Numbered from the stretch's first letter, positions 1 through 9,130 are shown. The stretch: 64,000 bases of DNA from Streptococcus infantarius subsp. infantarius ATCC BAA-102 (GCF_000154985.1 NZ_DS572688.1:1-64000), one strand, 5' to 3'. Program-made: numbers and translations. Notes: generated by a model from the letters alone, not told the origin.

Positions 1-208
1 CTGCAGCCAAACCAACGTATTCGTCAAGGTTAATGCTTGTTATTTCTGAAAAATCAAGATTACTATTTGCAATTTCTTTATAGAAACTAAGTGGTGTACT
101 ACCTGTTGCAAGCCCTAAAGTTTTAGCACCATTTTCCAAAGCTCCTTTTAACAAAGCAAATGCTGTTTTACCACCTTCAATTTGATTATTAACACGAATT
201 ACTTTCAT
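1..208 (-). CDS. nagB: glucosamine-6-phosphate deaminase, N-terminal part (runs off window)
   Basis: The first 69 codons of NagB read leftward from ATG at 208 and leave the window at base 1. The start [14 protein letters not shown], followed by the substrate loop GLATGSTPL and by INLDEY, is characteristic of the hexosamine-phosphate isomerase family. NagB converts glucosamine-6-phosphate to fructose-6-phosphate plus ammonia in the cytoplasm and feeds amino-sugar carbon into glycolysis. Two GGTATATAC-type operator copies lie just upstream, so control by a GntR-type NagR repressor is likely. The catalytic C-terminal half is outside the window. Confidence 0.95.
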   Translation of the reverse strand, partial: MKVIRVNNQIEGGKTAFALLKGALENGAKTLGLATGSTPLSFYKEIANSNLDFSEITSINLDEYVGLAA

Positions 209-230
209 GACACTTCCCCATTCTTGTTTT

Positions 231-276
231 TTGGTATATACTATTTATCTAAAATTATTATATGGTATATACCAAT
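231..276. promoter_or_regulatory. Two NagR-type (dre) operator copies upstream of nagB
   Basis: TTGGTATATACTATT (231-245) and ATGGTATATACCAAT (262-276) share the GGTATATAC core. The second contains the perfect palindrome GGTATATACC at 264-273. Core to core they are about 31 bp apart, roughly three helical turns, so they lie on one DNA face. GntR/HutC-family NagR repressors bind palindromes of this kind. The assignment to NagR is inference from neighbour and motif. Confidence 0.75.
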
Positions 277-302
277 TATTGTCAAGAAAAATATTTTGAG
301 AA

Positions 303-333
303 ATAAAAAAAGCCTGAGAATTAATCTCAGACC
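303..333 (-). terminator. Rho-independent terminator of the VIT-like gene
   Basis: Read on the minus strand, TCTGAGATTAATTCTCAG folds into a 6-bp stem and is followed by a run of seven T. It sits directly after the stop codon of the membrane protein gene and before the nagB operators. Confidence 0.8.
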
Positions 334-340
334 TTTATGT

Positions 341-847
341 CTATCTTGTTCCTGCAATCTGTCCTAGGAAATTTCCAACATAGTAAGCAAATAGCGCAGC
401 GATTAAACCAATCAAGACGGTTCTAAAAATTTCTTTGAGTTTACTTTTCTTGGTTATCAAAGCTTTGACAAAGCCTAAAAGGCTTAGGGCAAGTGACACC
501 AAAATACAAGCCATCATGAAAGTGTGAACTCTAAAAATACTAAAAACATTAATCAAAAGGTAAGACAAAAGAGGAATCAAGCCAAAAAAGATGAATGAAA
601 GGAAAGTTGCTCCAGCATTCTTAACTGCCTTACCTTTAACTACCGATTTTTCAGTTGTTGAACTCAAATAATCTCCAACCGCCATTGAAAAGCCATCAGC
701 CAGAAGATTTGAAAAGCCAAGAATGACAATCGGCGTAATTCCTAAGTTACCGCCGACTGCTCCTGCAACAACCGCAAATGTCGTCACAATCCCGTCCATG
801 CCACCATAGACGATTGATTTTGCGTAGTCTCCAATTTTTTCTTTCAT
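341..847 (-). CDS. VIT1/CCC1-family membrane protein, short form
   Basis: A 168-residue hydrophobic protein. The N-terminus has YGGMDGIVTTFAVVAG and, soon after, ADGFSMAVGDYLS, both hallmark segments of the VIT1/CCC1 family of vacuolar iron/manganese transporter-like proteins. About five membrane spans are visible. The cytoplasmic metal-binding insert rich in Glu/His found in full-length members (about 230 residues) is absent; the chain goes from the first helices through a short Lys-rich loop to the last three. A role in Fe or Mn movement is family inference. It is monocistronic, with its own terminator, divergent from queA. Confidence 0.8.
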   Translation of the reverse strand: MKEKIGDYAKSIVYGGMDGIVTTFAVVAGAVGGNLGITPIVILGFSNLLADGFSMAVGDYLSSTTEKSVVKGKAVKNAGATFLSFIFFGLIPLLSYLLINVFSIFRVHTFMMACILVSLALSLLGFVKALITKKSKLKEIFRTVLIGLIAALFAYYVGNFLGQIAGTR

Positions 848-941
848 CTTTTTTCATCACTTTCCATTAATTTTTAAGCATTTCCTTTATTGTTTTTATT
901 ATACCATCTCTTTAGAATTGTTACAATTAAAACAAGACCAA

Positions 942-970
942 ATGACGGAAAATGTTTATTGTGTTATAAT
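942..970 (+). promoter_or_regulatory. queA promoter
   Basis: An ATGACG -35-like hexamer (942-947) and a consensus TATAAT (965-970) are separated by 17 bp. The expected start at about 977 leaves a leader of about 34 nt containing AAGGA at 994-998. Confidence 0.65.
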
Positions 971-1010
971 GATTAGTTGAGAATATAATATTAAGGAAAC
1001 ATGTTAGATT

Positions 1011-2039
1011 ATGCATACCGACGATTTTGATTTTAATTTACCAGAGGAGTTAATTGCCCAAACACCTCTTGAAAAACGAGATAGTTCTAAACTTTTAGTC
1101 ATTGACCACAAAACACACGAGATGGTTGATGCACACTTCGACCACATTCTTGATGAGCTAAATTCTGGTGACGCTCTTGTCATGAACAATACACGCGTTC
1201 TCCCAGCTCGTCTTTACGGTGAAAAACCAGACACACACGGTCACGTTGAATTACTTCTTTTGAAAAATACTGAAGGCGACCAATGGGAAGTTTTGGCAAA
1301 ACCAGCTAAACGCTTGCACGTGGGAGTAAAAGTATCATTTGGTGATGGTCGCTTGACTGCCACAGTTGTAGAAGAATTGGACAACGGTGGACGTATTGTT
1401 GAATTCGACTACGATGGTATCTTCCTTGAAGTTTTGGAAAGCCTTGGTGAAATGCCATTGCCACCATACATTCACGAAAAATTGGATGACCCAAACCGTT
1501 ACCAAACAGTCTATGCCAAAGAAAATGGTTCTGCTGCCGCTCCAACTGCTGGACTTCACTTCACCAAAGAATTGCTTGAAAAAATCGAAGCCAAAGGCGT
1601 GAAACTTGTCTACGTGACACTTCACGTTGGACTTGGAACATTCCGTCCAGTTTCTGTTGACAATGTCGAAGAACACGAAATGCACTCTGAATTCTACCGC
1701 TTATCTGAAGAAGCTGCCCAAACCCTTCGCGACGTAAAAGCTACTGGTGGACGTGTTGTTGCAGTTGGAACAACATCAATTCGTACCCTTGAAACCATCG
1801 GTTCAAAATTCAACGGCGAAATCAAAGCTGACAGTGGTTGGACAAACATCTTCATCAAACCAGGTTACGACTTTAAAGTGGTTGATGCCTTTTCAACAAA
1901 CTTCCACTTGCCAAAATCAACGCTTGTGATGTTGGTTTCAGCTTTTGCCGGACGTGAATTCGTCCTAGAAGCTTATCAACACGCCATCGATGAACGTTAC
2001 CGCTTCTTTAGCTTTGGCGATGCCATGTTTGTTAAATAA
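1011..2039 (+). CDS. queA: S-adenosylmethionine:tRNA ribosyltransferase-isomerase
   Basis: 342 residues, the normal family length. QueA transfers and isomerises the ribosyl part of SAM onto preQ1 at tRNA position 34, giving epoxyqueuosine. The start [17 protein letters not shown] matches the usual streptococcal N-terminus, and the conserved segments [20 protein letters not shown] and FHLPKSTL are all present. ATG 1011 is chosen because AAGGA lies 12 nt upstream and no homologous sequence precedes it. It is a single-gene unit between its own promoter and a bidirectional terminator; nagB-queA adjacency is common in streptococci. Confidence 0.97.
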   Translation: MHTDDFDFNLPEELIAQTPLEKRDSSKLLVIDHKTHEMVDAHFDHILDELNSGDALVMNNTRVLPARLYGEKPDTHGHVELLLLKNTEGDQWEVLAKPAKRLHVGVKVSFGDGRLTATVVEELDNGGRIVEFDYDGIFLEVLESLGEMPLPPYIHEKLDDPNRYQTVYAKENGSAAAPTAGLHFTKELLEKIEAKGVKLVYVTLHVGLGTFRPVSVDNVEEHEMHSEFYRLSEEAAQTLRDVKATGGRVVAVGTTSIRTLETIGSKFNGEIKADSGWTNIFIKPGYDFKVVDAFSTNFHLPKSTLVMLVSAFAGREFVLEAYQHAIDERYRFFSFGDAMFVK

Positions 2040-2051
2040 CAAAATTACTTA

Positions 2052-2086
2052 AAAAGAACTTCGAAAAAATTCGAAGTTTCTTTTTT
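2052..2086. terminator. Bidirectional terminator between queA and yebC
   Basis: AACTTCGAA (2057-2065) and TTCGAAGTT (2070-2078) form a perfect 9-bp stem with an AAAA loop. An A-run on the left and a T-run on the right let it serve queA and, on the minus strand, the converging yebC. Confidence 0.9.
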
Positions 2087-2091
2087 CATTA

Positions 2092-2817
2092 TTAATCAGC
2101 CATGTTGGTGTAAACATCTTGAACGTCATCGTCGTCTTCGAGTTTATCAACCAATGTTTCCAAAATGTCTGCTTGTTCTGCATCAAGGCTAATGTAGTTT
2201 TGTGGAATCATGCTAAGTTGAGCTTGCGCGAATTCAATATTTTGTGCTTGCAAAGCTTCTTTAACAGCTGGAAATTCTTTTGATTCAGTTAAGATTTCAA
2301 AGGCATCATCTGATGTTTTCAAATCTTCTGCCTCAGCATCCAAAATCAACTCAAGTATGCTGTCTTCGTCCAAGTCCAAATTTTCACGATCAATGACAAT
2401 GTAACCTTTACGTTCAAACATGTAGGCAACAGAACCTGTTGAGCCCATATTACCACCATTACGAGTGAAAATGGTATGCATGTTAGCATCTGTACGCTTT
2501 TTGTTGTCAGTTAGCGTGTGAACTAGGATGGCTACCCCACCAGGTCCATAACCTTCATAAGTAATTTCATCGTAGTTAGTTGTATCACCAACATCTGTCG
2601 CTTTCTTAATGGCGCGATTGATATTATCTTTTGGCATATTAGCCGCACGCGCTTTATCCAAAACCATACGAAGACTGGCGTTCATTGATGGATCACCACC
2701 ACCAGCTTTAGCAGCTACAAAAATTTCACGTGACAATTTATTAAAAATCGCACCGCGTTTAGCGTCTGCTTCACCTTTTTTATTTTTAATTTTGCTCCAT
2801 TTATTATGTCCTGACAT
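2092..2817 (-). CDS. YebC/PmpR (TACO1) family protein
   Basis: 241 residues, typical for the family. The signature start MSGHNKWSKIKNKKG is present, followed by a conserved region with GGDPSMN and ANMPKDNINRAI, and then two mixed alpha/beta domains ending in an acidic tail. ATG 2817 is chosen because GGGAGGAATTTTGC precedes it; an upstream ATG at 2862 would add 15 unrelated residues. Family members act either as DNA-binding regulators (PmpR) or as translation factors that relieve ribosome stalling at proline stretches; the sequence does not decide which applies here. Confidence 0.93.
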   Translation of the reverse strand: MSGHNKWSKIKNKKGEADAKRGAIFNKLSREIFVAAKAGGGDPSMNASLRMVLDKARAANMPKDNINRAIKKATDVGDTTNYDEITYEGYGPGGVAILVHTLTDNKKRTDANMHTIFTRNGGNMGSTGSVAYMFERKGYIVIDRENLDLDEDSILELILDAEAEDLKTSDDAFEILTESKEFPAVKEALQAQNIEFAQAQLSMIPQNYISLDAEQADILETLVDKLEDDDDVQDVYTNMAD

Positions 2818-2861
2818 GCAAAATTCCTCCCTATTCCCTGATATTATATCATATTTAAACA

Positions 2862-2893
2862 TAAAAAGAGGATAGACATCCGCCTATCCTCTT
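2862..2893 (-). terminator. sodA terminator
   Basis: On the minus strand AAGAGGATAG and CTATCCTCTT pair around an 8-nt loop and are followed by TTTTTAT. It lies between the sodA stop and the yebC start. Confidence 0.88.
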
Positions 2894-2921
2894 AGATTAG
2901 AGAGTGCTATGATAATAAAAA

Positions 2922-3533
2922 TTAATCAGCAAGTGCTGCTTGGTATAATTCAGCAACTTTCGCCCAATTGATAATATCAAAGAATGCTTTGATGTAATTT
3001 GGACGAACGTTACGATATTTGAGATAGTAAGCATGTTCCCAAACATCAAGAGCAAGAATTGGTTTCTTACCTTCTGAAAGTGGAGTATCTTGGTTAGCAG
3101 TTGAGGTTACTTCAAGTTTGCCATCTTTGTTAACGACAAGCCAAGCCCAACCTGAACCAAAGCGAGTTGTCGCTGCTTGCGTGAAAGCTGTTTTGAAATC
3201 TTCAAATGAGCCAAATGCTTCTTCAATTGCCGCAAGTACATCTGCTGTTGGTTCTTGTTTTTCAGGAGATAGCAATTCCCAGAAAAGTGAGTGGTTAAGA
3301 GCACCACCACCGTTGTTAATCACCGCTTGACGAATATCTGCTGGAATCTTGTCAAGCTCTGCCAAGATAACTTCTAAATCATCTCCAAGTTCAGGGTGTT
3401 TTTCAAGAGCAGCATTTGCATTTGCTACGTAAGTAGCGTGATGTTTGTCATGATGCAATGTCATTGTTTCTGCATCGATGTATGGTTCAAGTGCATCATA
3501 TGCGTATGGTAGTTCCGGTAAAATAATAGCCAT
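2922..3533 (-). CDS. sodA: Manganese-type superoxide dismutase
   Basis: 203 residues. It dismutates superoxide in the cytoplasm. The four metal ligands are visible: His27, His81 (in [11 protein letters not shown]), Asp163 and His167 (in DVWEHAYY). The segment NQDTPL near residue 147 and the GGG run at 75-77 favour the Mn-type/cambialistic class. It has its own promoter and terminator, although it follows holA as in other streptococci (comEA-comEC-holA-sodA order). ATG 3533 follows a GAAGGTAAC-type ribosome site. Confidence 0.97.
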   Translation of the reverse strand: MAIILPELPYAYDALEPYIDAETMTLHHDKHHATYVANANAALEKHPELGDDLEVILAELDKIPADIRQAVINNGGGALNHSLFWELLSPEKQEPTADVLAAIEEAFGSFEDFKTAFTQAATTRFGSGWAWLVVNKDGKLEVTSTANQDTPLSEGKKPILALDVWEHAYYLKYRNVRPNYIKAFFDIINWAKVAELYQAALAD

Positions 3534-3571
3534 GCTAGTTACCTTCTTCCTTTTCGTTATTTGTTATCATC

Positions 3572-3600
3572 ATTATATAAGAATTTAATCTAGCTAGCAA
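3572..3600 (-). promoter_or_regulatory. sodA promoter
   Basis: Minus strand TTGCTA (3600-3595), 17-bp spacer, TATAAT (3577-3572). The predicted start near 3565 gives a leader of about 32 nt. Confidence 0.75.
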
Positions 3601-3628
3601 ATTATTTGACCGCTTTTTTTAAGTCCGC

Positions 3629-4666
3629 TTAATGATGCTCATGAGCAATTTTTAAAATAGCCACATCAAACAAATAATCCTTATCATAAGTCCCAGTTTT
3701 AATAGCATAATCTGTCTCGATTAAAACAGCTAAGGCTTTCTTCAAGAAAGTCATTGATAATGTACGTGAATCACGCACAGCAAATTTGACTTGATAAGGA
3801 TTAACACGTCGTCCAAGATATTCTGACAATGTTGCTACCATCTGCTGTTCATTTTTACCTTGGCTGGCTAAGATGCTGACTTGCAAAAACATACGGAGCT
3901 GTCCTAACATAATCGCAATCAACTTAATCTCATCTTCACCCTGCAAACGCAAATCACGAATCAGCTCGTGCGCCTCATCGATTTTACCATTCAAAACAAA
4001 CTGCGTCAAATCGAAAATATTGTCCTGAAGCGTTTTAGGAATGGCTTGATTAATATCATCTTCCGTGATATGACCATCTTTTTTATAAGATTTCAAAAAA
4101 GCAATGTTTTTCAAAATCTCACTAAAATCATAATTGGATTTTAAAAGCAAAGCCTCAAAAACACCAGAATCAAAAACTAAGTTCTCTTTGTGAGCTAATT
4201 TTTGGAAATACGTTTTTAGCTCTGCTTCTTTTAATTCACTTGCTTCAAAAATCTGTGCATCACGTTTTAAAATTTTGACCAAACGACGTTTACCATCTAA
4301 TTTACCTGGTGCAAAAATAATCAAGCGCGTCGTATCCAAGGGATTTTCCAAATATGCCTCAAAACGCTTGAGTTCCTTATCATCCAAATAAGATTTTTTA
4401 GCCGTCGTGATGTCAAGCAGATTATCAAAAATAACCACTTTTTGATCTGCAAAAAACGGTAAGCTTTCAAGATCCATCTCAGCATCTTGGTAATTAACCT
4501 CAGTCATATCAAAATAAGAATAAGTCAAATCATCCTTATCATATCCCACGCGCTCCATCATACGCTCTTTTAGCTGAGAAAATTGTCCCAAATCCTCACC
4601 CGTCACCACCATAATCAAGCTAAGATTTTCTTTTCGTAATTTATCAATTTCTTCGATTGCAATCAT
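3629..4666 (-). CDS. holA: DNA polymerase III subunit delta
   Basis: 345 residues. HolA is the clamp-loader wrench that opens the beta clamp. The N-terminal MIAIEEIDKL, an early GEDLGQFSQLKERM segment and the later LDGKRRLVKILK and AIMLGQLRMFLQ match streptococcal HolA; the AAA+ fold is degenerate with no functional Walker A, as expected for delta. ATG 4666 is preferred to the in-frame ATG at 4690, which adds MVFCYNIF inside the upstream terminator. No Shine-Dalgarno precedes 4666; instead a TATAAT box ends 6 nt before it, suggesting a leaderless transcript. Confidence 0.93.
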   Translation of the reverse strand: MIAIEEIDKLRKENLSLIMVVTGEDLGQFSQLKERMMERVGYDKDDLTYSYFDMTEVNYQDAEMDLESLPFFADQKVVIFDNLLDITTAKKSYLDDKELKRFEAYLENPLDTTRLIIFAPGKLDGKRRLVKILKRDAQIFEASELKEAELKTYFQKLAHKENLVFDSGVFEALLLKSNYDFSEILKNIAFLKSYKKDGHITEDDINQAIPKTLQDNIFDLTQFVLNGKIDEAHELIRDLRLQGEDEIKLIAIMLGQLRMFLQVSILASQGKNEQQMVATLSEYLGRRVNPYQVKFAVRDSRTLSMTFLKKALAVLIETDYAIKTGTYDKDYLFDVAILKIAHEHH

Positions 4667-4672
4667 AAAGAT

Positions 4673-4678
4673 ATTATA
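4673..4678 (-). promoter_or_regulatory. holA -10 box immediately before the start codon
   Basis: Minus-strand TATAAT at 4678-4673 is followed by ATCTTT and then ATG. A transcript starting the usual 6-7 nt downstream would begin at the ATG. The -35 region (TGAGTT) overlaps the terminator hairpin of the upstream unit and is weak. Confidence 0.5.
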
Positions 4679-4680
4679 AC

Positions 4681-4706
4681 AAAAAACCATGAGAAAAACT
4701 CATGGT
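4681..4706 (-). terminator. Terminator after the CYTH gene
   Basis: Minus strand ACCATGAG, a 5-nt loop, CTCATGGT, then TTTTTTG. It closes the HD-CYTH unit 12 nt after the second stop codon of the CYTH reading frame, which supports that reading frame as the true extent of the gene. Confidence 0.85.
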
Positions 4707-4717
4707 TCATGCGAAAG

Positions 4718-5443
4718 TTAACGATGGAATTTTTTATAAGCAAACTGCCTTAATGTTTCATCAAAAAGACAAATTCTACTTCTATCGCTATCCAATCCCT
4801 GCTTTTTCAAGCTATCTTGAATAATCTTACCGTAGTTCTTGCTAATGCGACAATGTTCAGGTAAAGCCATTAATTCCTTTAAAGCTATAAGTTTCTCCTC
4901 ACTAAAAGCTTCTAGCTCAATAAAAGCCCCAACATGACTAGGAAAAAGATCAAAACAAACAGCCGTATTTTCTTTTTTGTACTCATGACGTTTCTTCTAA
5001 GAAAACATGCGACAACGTGTGAACCCCAAATCGTACAATTGATTTATCAAATAAATACAATTTTCAGACACATTTTTTCCTTCTAAAATAATCCGAGGAA
5101 GTACTACATCCAATTCCTTTTGTAATAAACATTGAATATCAGAAAAAGCAAGACTATCATCAGAATCACTAGAATACTCTAATTCTACATATTCTTTGCA
5201 ATGATTATTTTGACGTTTGAGTTTAATCGTCAACAAGTATCTCCCAACACTTATTATGCGATAGCGAATGACTATTCCTTTAGATTTCCTTTCAAAATTA
5301 GGTAGATCAACCGTAATATCTGTTTCAAGACATTCACCCACAGAGACAAAGCACGCCTTTTTCTCTTTATAAATACTCAAAACTTCTTCAGATAGCTGAT
5401 ATTTCAATTCCAATTCATTTTTGGCGTTACTCAAACTCTTCAC
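4718..5443 (-). pseudogene. CYTH-domain protein interrupted by an in-frame TAG
   Basis: One reading frame of 241 codons runs from GTG 5443 to TAA 4718 with a single TAG at 4997-4999 (codon 149). The first part has the CYTH signature: NELELKYQLSEE near the N-terminus, then VIRYRI, LLTIKLKRQ and EYVELEY. The part after the TAG begins KKRHEYKKENTAVCFDLFP and continues with HVGAFIELEAFSEEKL, a normal CYTH C-terminal half. CYTH proteins hydrolyse triphosphate compounds or make cAMP; the substrate here is unknown. The GTG start lacks a strong ribosome site; ATG 5453 (AAAGGA upstream) is out of frame, so a second lesion near the start is possible. Confidence 0.85.
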
Positions 5444-5445
5444 CT

Positions 5446-6024
5446 TCAGTCATATAGTCCTTTTTCAACACTTCTTTCAATTAATTCCTTTGCTAATTAC
5501 CACAAAATTTCTGAATCTTCTTTAATGAAAGCTTTCTTAGCCAAAACTCTATCAGCCGTTAATTTATCGGGATTATAACCTTCTTCTGAAACAACCAAAT
5601 GATTAATCAGCGGTACCAAAGCATCAATAATTCTAGCATATCTTGATTCTGGACTATTTCCTTTTTCAAATTCAAGCCACAATTCTGTAAATTTCTCGCC
5701 TTGAATGATTGGTAAGACTGCTAAACTTTTCTGTAACGATAAGTATTCCTTATCATGAGATACGGCTTTGCCTGTGGTATCATACACCCAAGTATCACCT
5801 GCGTAAATTTCTCCCAAATCATGGAGTAAAAGCATTAAAGTCACTTTTCCTATGTCCAATTTTTCGGGAAAATAATCTTGAAAAAAGTTTGCTACTAATG
5901 CAACCTGCCAAGAATGTTCCGCACTATTTTCAAATCGCCCATTCAATGTCCTATTAAAACGCGTCACAGTTTTTAATTTCTCGATTTCTTTAACAAAATC
6001 AACTTCTCGCTCAACTCCTGTCAT
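5446..6024 (-). pseudogene. HD-domain phosphohydrolase (YfbR/HDDC2-like) with premature TAA
   Basis: The intact part is 175 residues and carries the metal-dependent HD motifs: AEHSWQVAL with the first His and LLHDLGE with the His-Asp pair, plus a conserved RYARIIDALVPL segment. Relatives act as 5'-deoxynucleotidases. The frame stops at TAA 5497-5499 just after SEILW, but 16 further codons (LAKELIERSVEKGLYD) follow in the same frame before TGA 5446; this amphipathic helix looks like the native C-terminus. ATG 6024 has AAAGGAG 8 nt upstream. Loss of one C-terminal helix may leave activity, so this could be a truncated functional gene. Confidence 0.75.
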
Positions 6025-6082
6025 CACTAAATCTCCTTTGTATAGAACATAGTATATACTTATACCGATTTAATTGCAAAGC

Positions 6083-6110
6083 AAAACAGTAGTCAATCGA
6101 CTACTGTTTT
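6083..6110. terminator. Bidirectional terminator downstream of comEC
   Basis: AAAACAGTAGTC (6083-6094) pairs with GACTACTGTTTT (6099-6110) around a short loop. It separates the comEA-comEC unit from the HD-CYTH unit. Confidence 0.88.
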
Positions 6111-6195
6111 TAGTATGCTTTCAATTTTAACTCTAATACTTCAATTAAAACTGGTAAGAAATTAATATGTATTTCTTTGGATAATTTTCACTCTT

Positions 6196-8427
6196 TTACC
6201 TCACTGTTTCAATGTGCCAAGTTTTCAGCCCTCTAAAGCGGATAGCACCTTGTTCATCAGTACGGTAAATAGTCATGTTTTGTGCTTGAAAGCGTTCAAG
6301 CGTTTCTTGATGAGGATGCTTGTAGCGGTTATTTTGTCCTGCGGAAATCAGAACAACTTGCGGTGAAATATGCTCTAGAAATTCTGGGCTTGATGAACCT
6401 TTTGAACCATGGTGTCCTGCTTTTAAAACATCAACTGGCAGATTGGGATAAGTTGCTATCATCTGTTGCTCGCCCTCTTCTTCCAAATCTCCTGTAAACA
6501 AAAAATTTTTACCTAAAAGCTTGCCATATAACACCACCGAATCATTATTAGAACCATCACCAACTTCAATTGGATAGAGCACCTGCAAGTGACTTCCCAT
6601 AATTGGCAAGTTATCTCCTGCAAAAACTGCGCGAACTGGCGTCTTCATTTGTCGAAGTTTAACCACAAAATCTGGCTTTGTGAGACTTCCTGGACTCACC
6701 AGGACTTGACCAATTTTCAGCTCTTTTGCAACTTCCAGCATATCACCCATATGGTCAGTATCCGTGTGCGTCAAAACCAACTGGTCAATTTTACCAATTC
6801 CTCGACTTTTCAGATAAGGAATCAGTGTCCGCTCAGCATTGCTATCAGCTAAGCGCTTTTGCCACGATTTTTTCTCACTAAAACTCACTTTTCCTCCGAC
6901 ATCAATTAACAGCGTATGCCCTTTAACATCACGCACAAAAATACTATCTCCCTGCCCAATGTCAACCACCGTCACTTCGTTTTCCAGCGGATGCTTGATT
7001 TGGAAAAATAGCAGAGCTATTAAGCTAAGAAGGAAAATGGCCACTTTTTTACGTTGATAACAGTCATAGAGAAGCCCTATTGTCAAAAGTAATAACAACA
7101 AAATTCCTAGACTTGGTCTGCCAAAAACGAGTGGGGTACCAACCAGCGACTTGCTAAATTTGATGATAGTTTCTAGAAAAACAAAAAATGGATTTAACGC
7201 GGTAATTTTAACCAGAGGTGATAAAAGAAAAACAAAGGTCAAAACAGGTAAGATAAGCGTATCAAAAGCCAGTGAAAAAATAGCTGTTAAAAGCAGCGAC
7301 AAGGGTTGAAATACTGAGAAGAAATATAGCAAAACCGGTAAACTTCCCAGCGAAATCGCCAAACATTCTGTAAGGATTTTTCGATAATGACTAAGCTCAT
7401 CGAAATCAATAAAACTCAGGATAAAAGCGTAAGTAAACGAAAGAATGCCTCCCGTCGTCAGTAGAAAATTTGGCATCAAAATAAAAAGGGTCATTAAAGT
7501 ATAGGCAAGATTATCTAATTTTTTTATGCCAAGATTTGCAAAAGCAGACTGAACAAGGCTCCGAACAACTGATACCGAAAAGCCTGTCAAGCCAGCATAT
7601 ACAAGTGAAAACGGGATTTGCAGTATATCCACATAATCTCGCCGTAACCCAAGACGTAAAATAATAAAACGAAAAAGTGCCACAAAAAAGCCTACCTGCA
7701 TACCAGACAGAGCAAAAAGATGAATAATCCCTAAACTCGTGTATACATCACTCATCTCATCAAAAGACTTATCCAAATATCCAAACAAAAGGCCAGTCAT
7801 GTAATGTTGGATGGGAGCAGGAAAATTCCTTTGAATACTGACAATCGCCTGTCTTCTAAGTTCATGTAGTCGTTCAAAAAAACTTAAAGAGCTCTGCTGT
7901 CTCATTTCAGTAATCGAAGAAAGATTAGCAATCCGATAAATGCCTTCATGTTTAAGGTAAGTGCGGTAATCAAAACCACCAAAATTCCGCTGTGGCGTTG
8001 CCTCTTCTAAATCCACCTGCCCTGATAAAAACATTGTTTGATTAAGATTTTTAAAAAATTCCTGCTTTTTTTCTGACTTCAAGGTATAAAAAACTTGGTA
8101 AATCTGCCCAGCTTCCTTACCTCGAAAGGATAATAAATCACCATTAACCGAAATCGTATCAGGAATCATCTGGATTTTTGTTAAATGAGCTGGCGCCGCT
8201 TGATAAACCTGTTCTGTCTGATTAGCCTTAGTCAGGAAAAATATCGCAAAGAAAGCCAAGCACAGTGAAACCTGACACCAAGCCTTCCAACCATACTGTT
8301 GCCATAAAAACAGCAAGGCTAACAGGAGTAAAATCAGACATAACACCACTTTTTCAAAACAAAAATAATAAAGTAAAGTGAGCAAAAAAGCCAATTGAAT
8401 TGGCTTAATGGGAAGATACTTAATCAA
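6196..8427 (-). CDS. comEC: DNA internalisation competence protein ComEC/Rec2
   Basis: 743 residues, full length. ComEC is the membrane channel that passes single-stranded DNA into the cell during transformation. Order: two or three N-terminal membrane helices, an extracellular OB-like region (to about residue 190), the multi-helix Competence domain with FALSGMQVG, and a C-terminal metallo-beta-lactamase-like domain with THTDTDHMGD near residue 555 and LKAGHHGSKGSS near 670. It starts at a TTG (8427) overlapping the comEA stop by 8 bp (GTTGATTAA), so translation is coupled. All motifs are intact, so uptake capacity appears retained. Confidence 0.95.
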   Translation of the reverse strand: MIKYLPIKPIQLAFLLTLLYYFCFEKVVLCLILLLLALLFLWQQYGWKAWCQVSLCLAFFAIFFLTKANQTEQVYQAAPAHLTKIQMIPDTISVNGDLLSFRGKEAGQIYQVFYTLKSEKKQEFFKNLNQTMFLSGQVDLEEATPQRNFGGFDYRTYLKHEGIYRIANLSSITEMRQQSSLSFFERLHELRRQAIVSIQRNFPAPIQHYMTGLLFGYLDKSFDEMSDVYTSLGIIHLFALSGMQVGFFVALFRFIILRLGLRRDYVDILQIPFSLVYAGLTGFSVSVVRSLVQSAFANLGIKKLDNLAYTLMTLFILMPNFLLTTGGILSFTYAFILSFIDFDELSHYRKILTECLAISLGSLPVLLYFFSVFQPLSLLLTAIFSLAFDTLILPVLTFVFLLSPLVKITALNPFFVFLETIIKFSKSLVGTPLVFGRPSLGILLLLLLTIGLLYDCYQRKKVAIFLLSLIALLFFQIKHPLENEVTVVDIGQGDSIFVRDVKGHTLLIDVGGKVSFSEKKSWQKRLADSNAERTLIPYLKSRGIGKIDQLVLTHTDTDHMGDMLEVAKELKIGQVLVSPGSLTKPDFVVKLRQMKTPVRAVFAGDNLPIMGSHLQVLYPIEVGDGSNNDSVVLYGKLLGKNFLFTGDLEEEGEQQMIATYPNLPVDVLKAGHHGSKGSSSPEFLEHISPQVVLISAGQNNRYKHPHQETLERFQAQNMTIYRTDEQGAIRFRGLKTWHIETVR

Positions 8428-9100
8428 CAGTCACCTCAGATTTTAATTTTTCCAAAGTCTTCTCACCAATGCCAGAAATATTTTTCAAATCATCAACGGA
8501 TGAGAAACCACCATTAGCATCACGATAATCAATGATATCTTGCGCACGTTTAGCCCCAATGCCAGAAATGGTTTGGAGTTCTTCCGTAGTTGCGGTGTTA
8601 AGATTGATTTGCGCTGAATCATCACCTTGTACCCCGCTAGCTGTCGTTGCTTTAGCCTGAGAAGGTGTGCTTGCTGGTGTGACTTCTTCACCAATTTTTG
8701 CCACATAGACAACCGCTTCGTCAGCTAATTTTTCAGCTAAATTGACTGACTTCTTATCAGCATCATCTGTAAATCCGCCAGCTTTTTTGACCAAATCCAT
8801 AACACGGCTGCCTGATGATAATTCATAAACACCTTCATTTTTAACCGCACCCTTGATATCGATAAAAATCTTGCCAGAGTCATCTTGAGAATGAGACGTC
8901 ATAGTCTTTGTCTTTTTTGGTTCAAAATTTGAACTTGCTTGGATACTACTAGAAAGTGCAGGTAAATCACTCTGTAGCTGTGTTTTCGGTCTAGTCATAC
9001 TAGACCAAGCAAAGAATGCCACAAGCATAACAAGCACTGTTCCTAAAACCGCTGCTACCGTCTTATGTTCCAAAAGTCTTTCTTTCATCTCTTCAATCAT
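8420..9100 (-). CDS. comEA: Competence DNA receptor ComEA
   Basis: 226 residues. One N-terminal membrane helix (about 15-33) anchors the protein; a Ser/Thr/Lys-rich linker, an SLBB domain (IFIDIKGAVKNEGVYEL to about 140) and a C-terminal helix-hairpin-helix pair (INLNTATTEELQTISGIG and LKNISGIGEKTLEKL) follow. The HhH region binds incoming double-stranded DNA. ATG 9100 is preceded by GAGGTAATAGG. It is first gene of the comEA-comEC operon. Confidence 0.95.
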   Translation of the reverse strand: MIEEMKERLLEHKTVAAVLGTVLVMLVAFFAWSSMTRPKTQLQSDLPALSSSIQASSNFEPKKTKTMTSHSQDDSGKIFIDIKGAVKNEGVYELSSGSRVMDLVKKAGGFTDDADKKSVNLAEKLADEAVVYVAKIGEEVTPASTPSQAKATTASGVQGDDSAQINLNTATTEELQTISGIGAKRAQDIIDYRDANGGFSSVDDLKNISGIGEKTLEKLKSEVTVD

Positions 9101-9130
9101 CCTATTACCTCACCTTTTAAGCATTAAAAA

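Noticed and set aside
1306-1685. Long minus-strand open frames inside queA
   Set aside because: They are antisense to a fully conserved gene and show no family features or ribosome sites.
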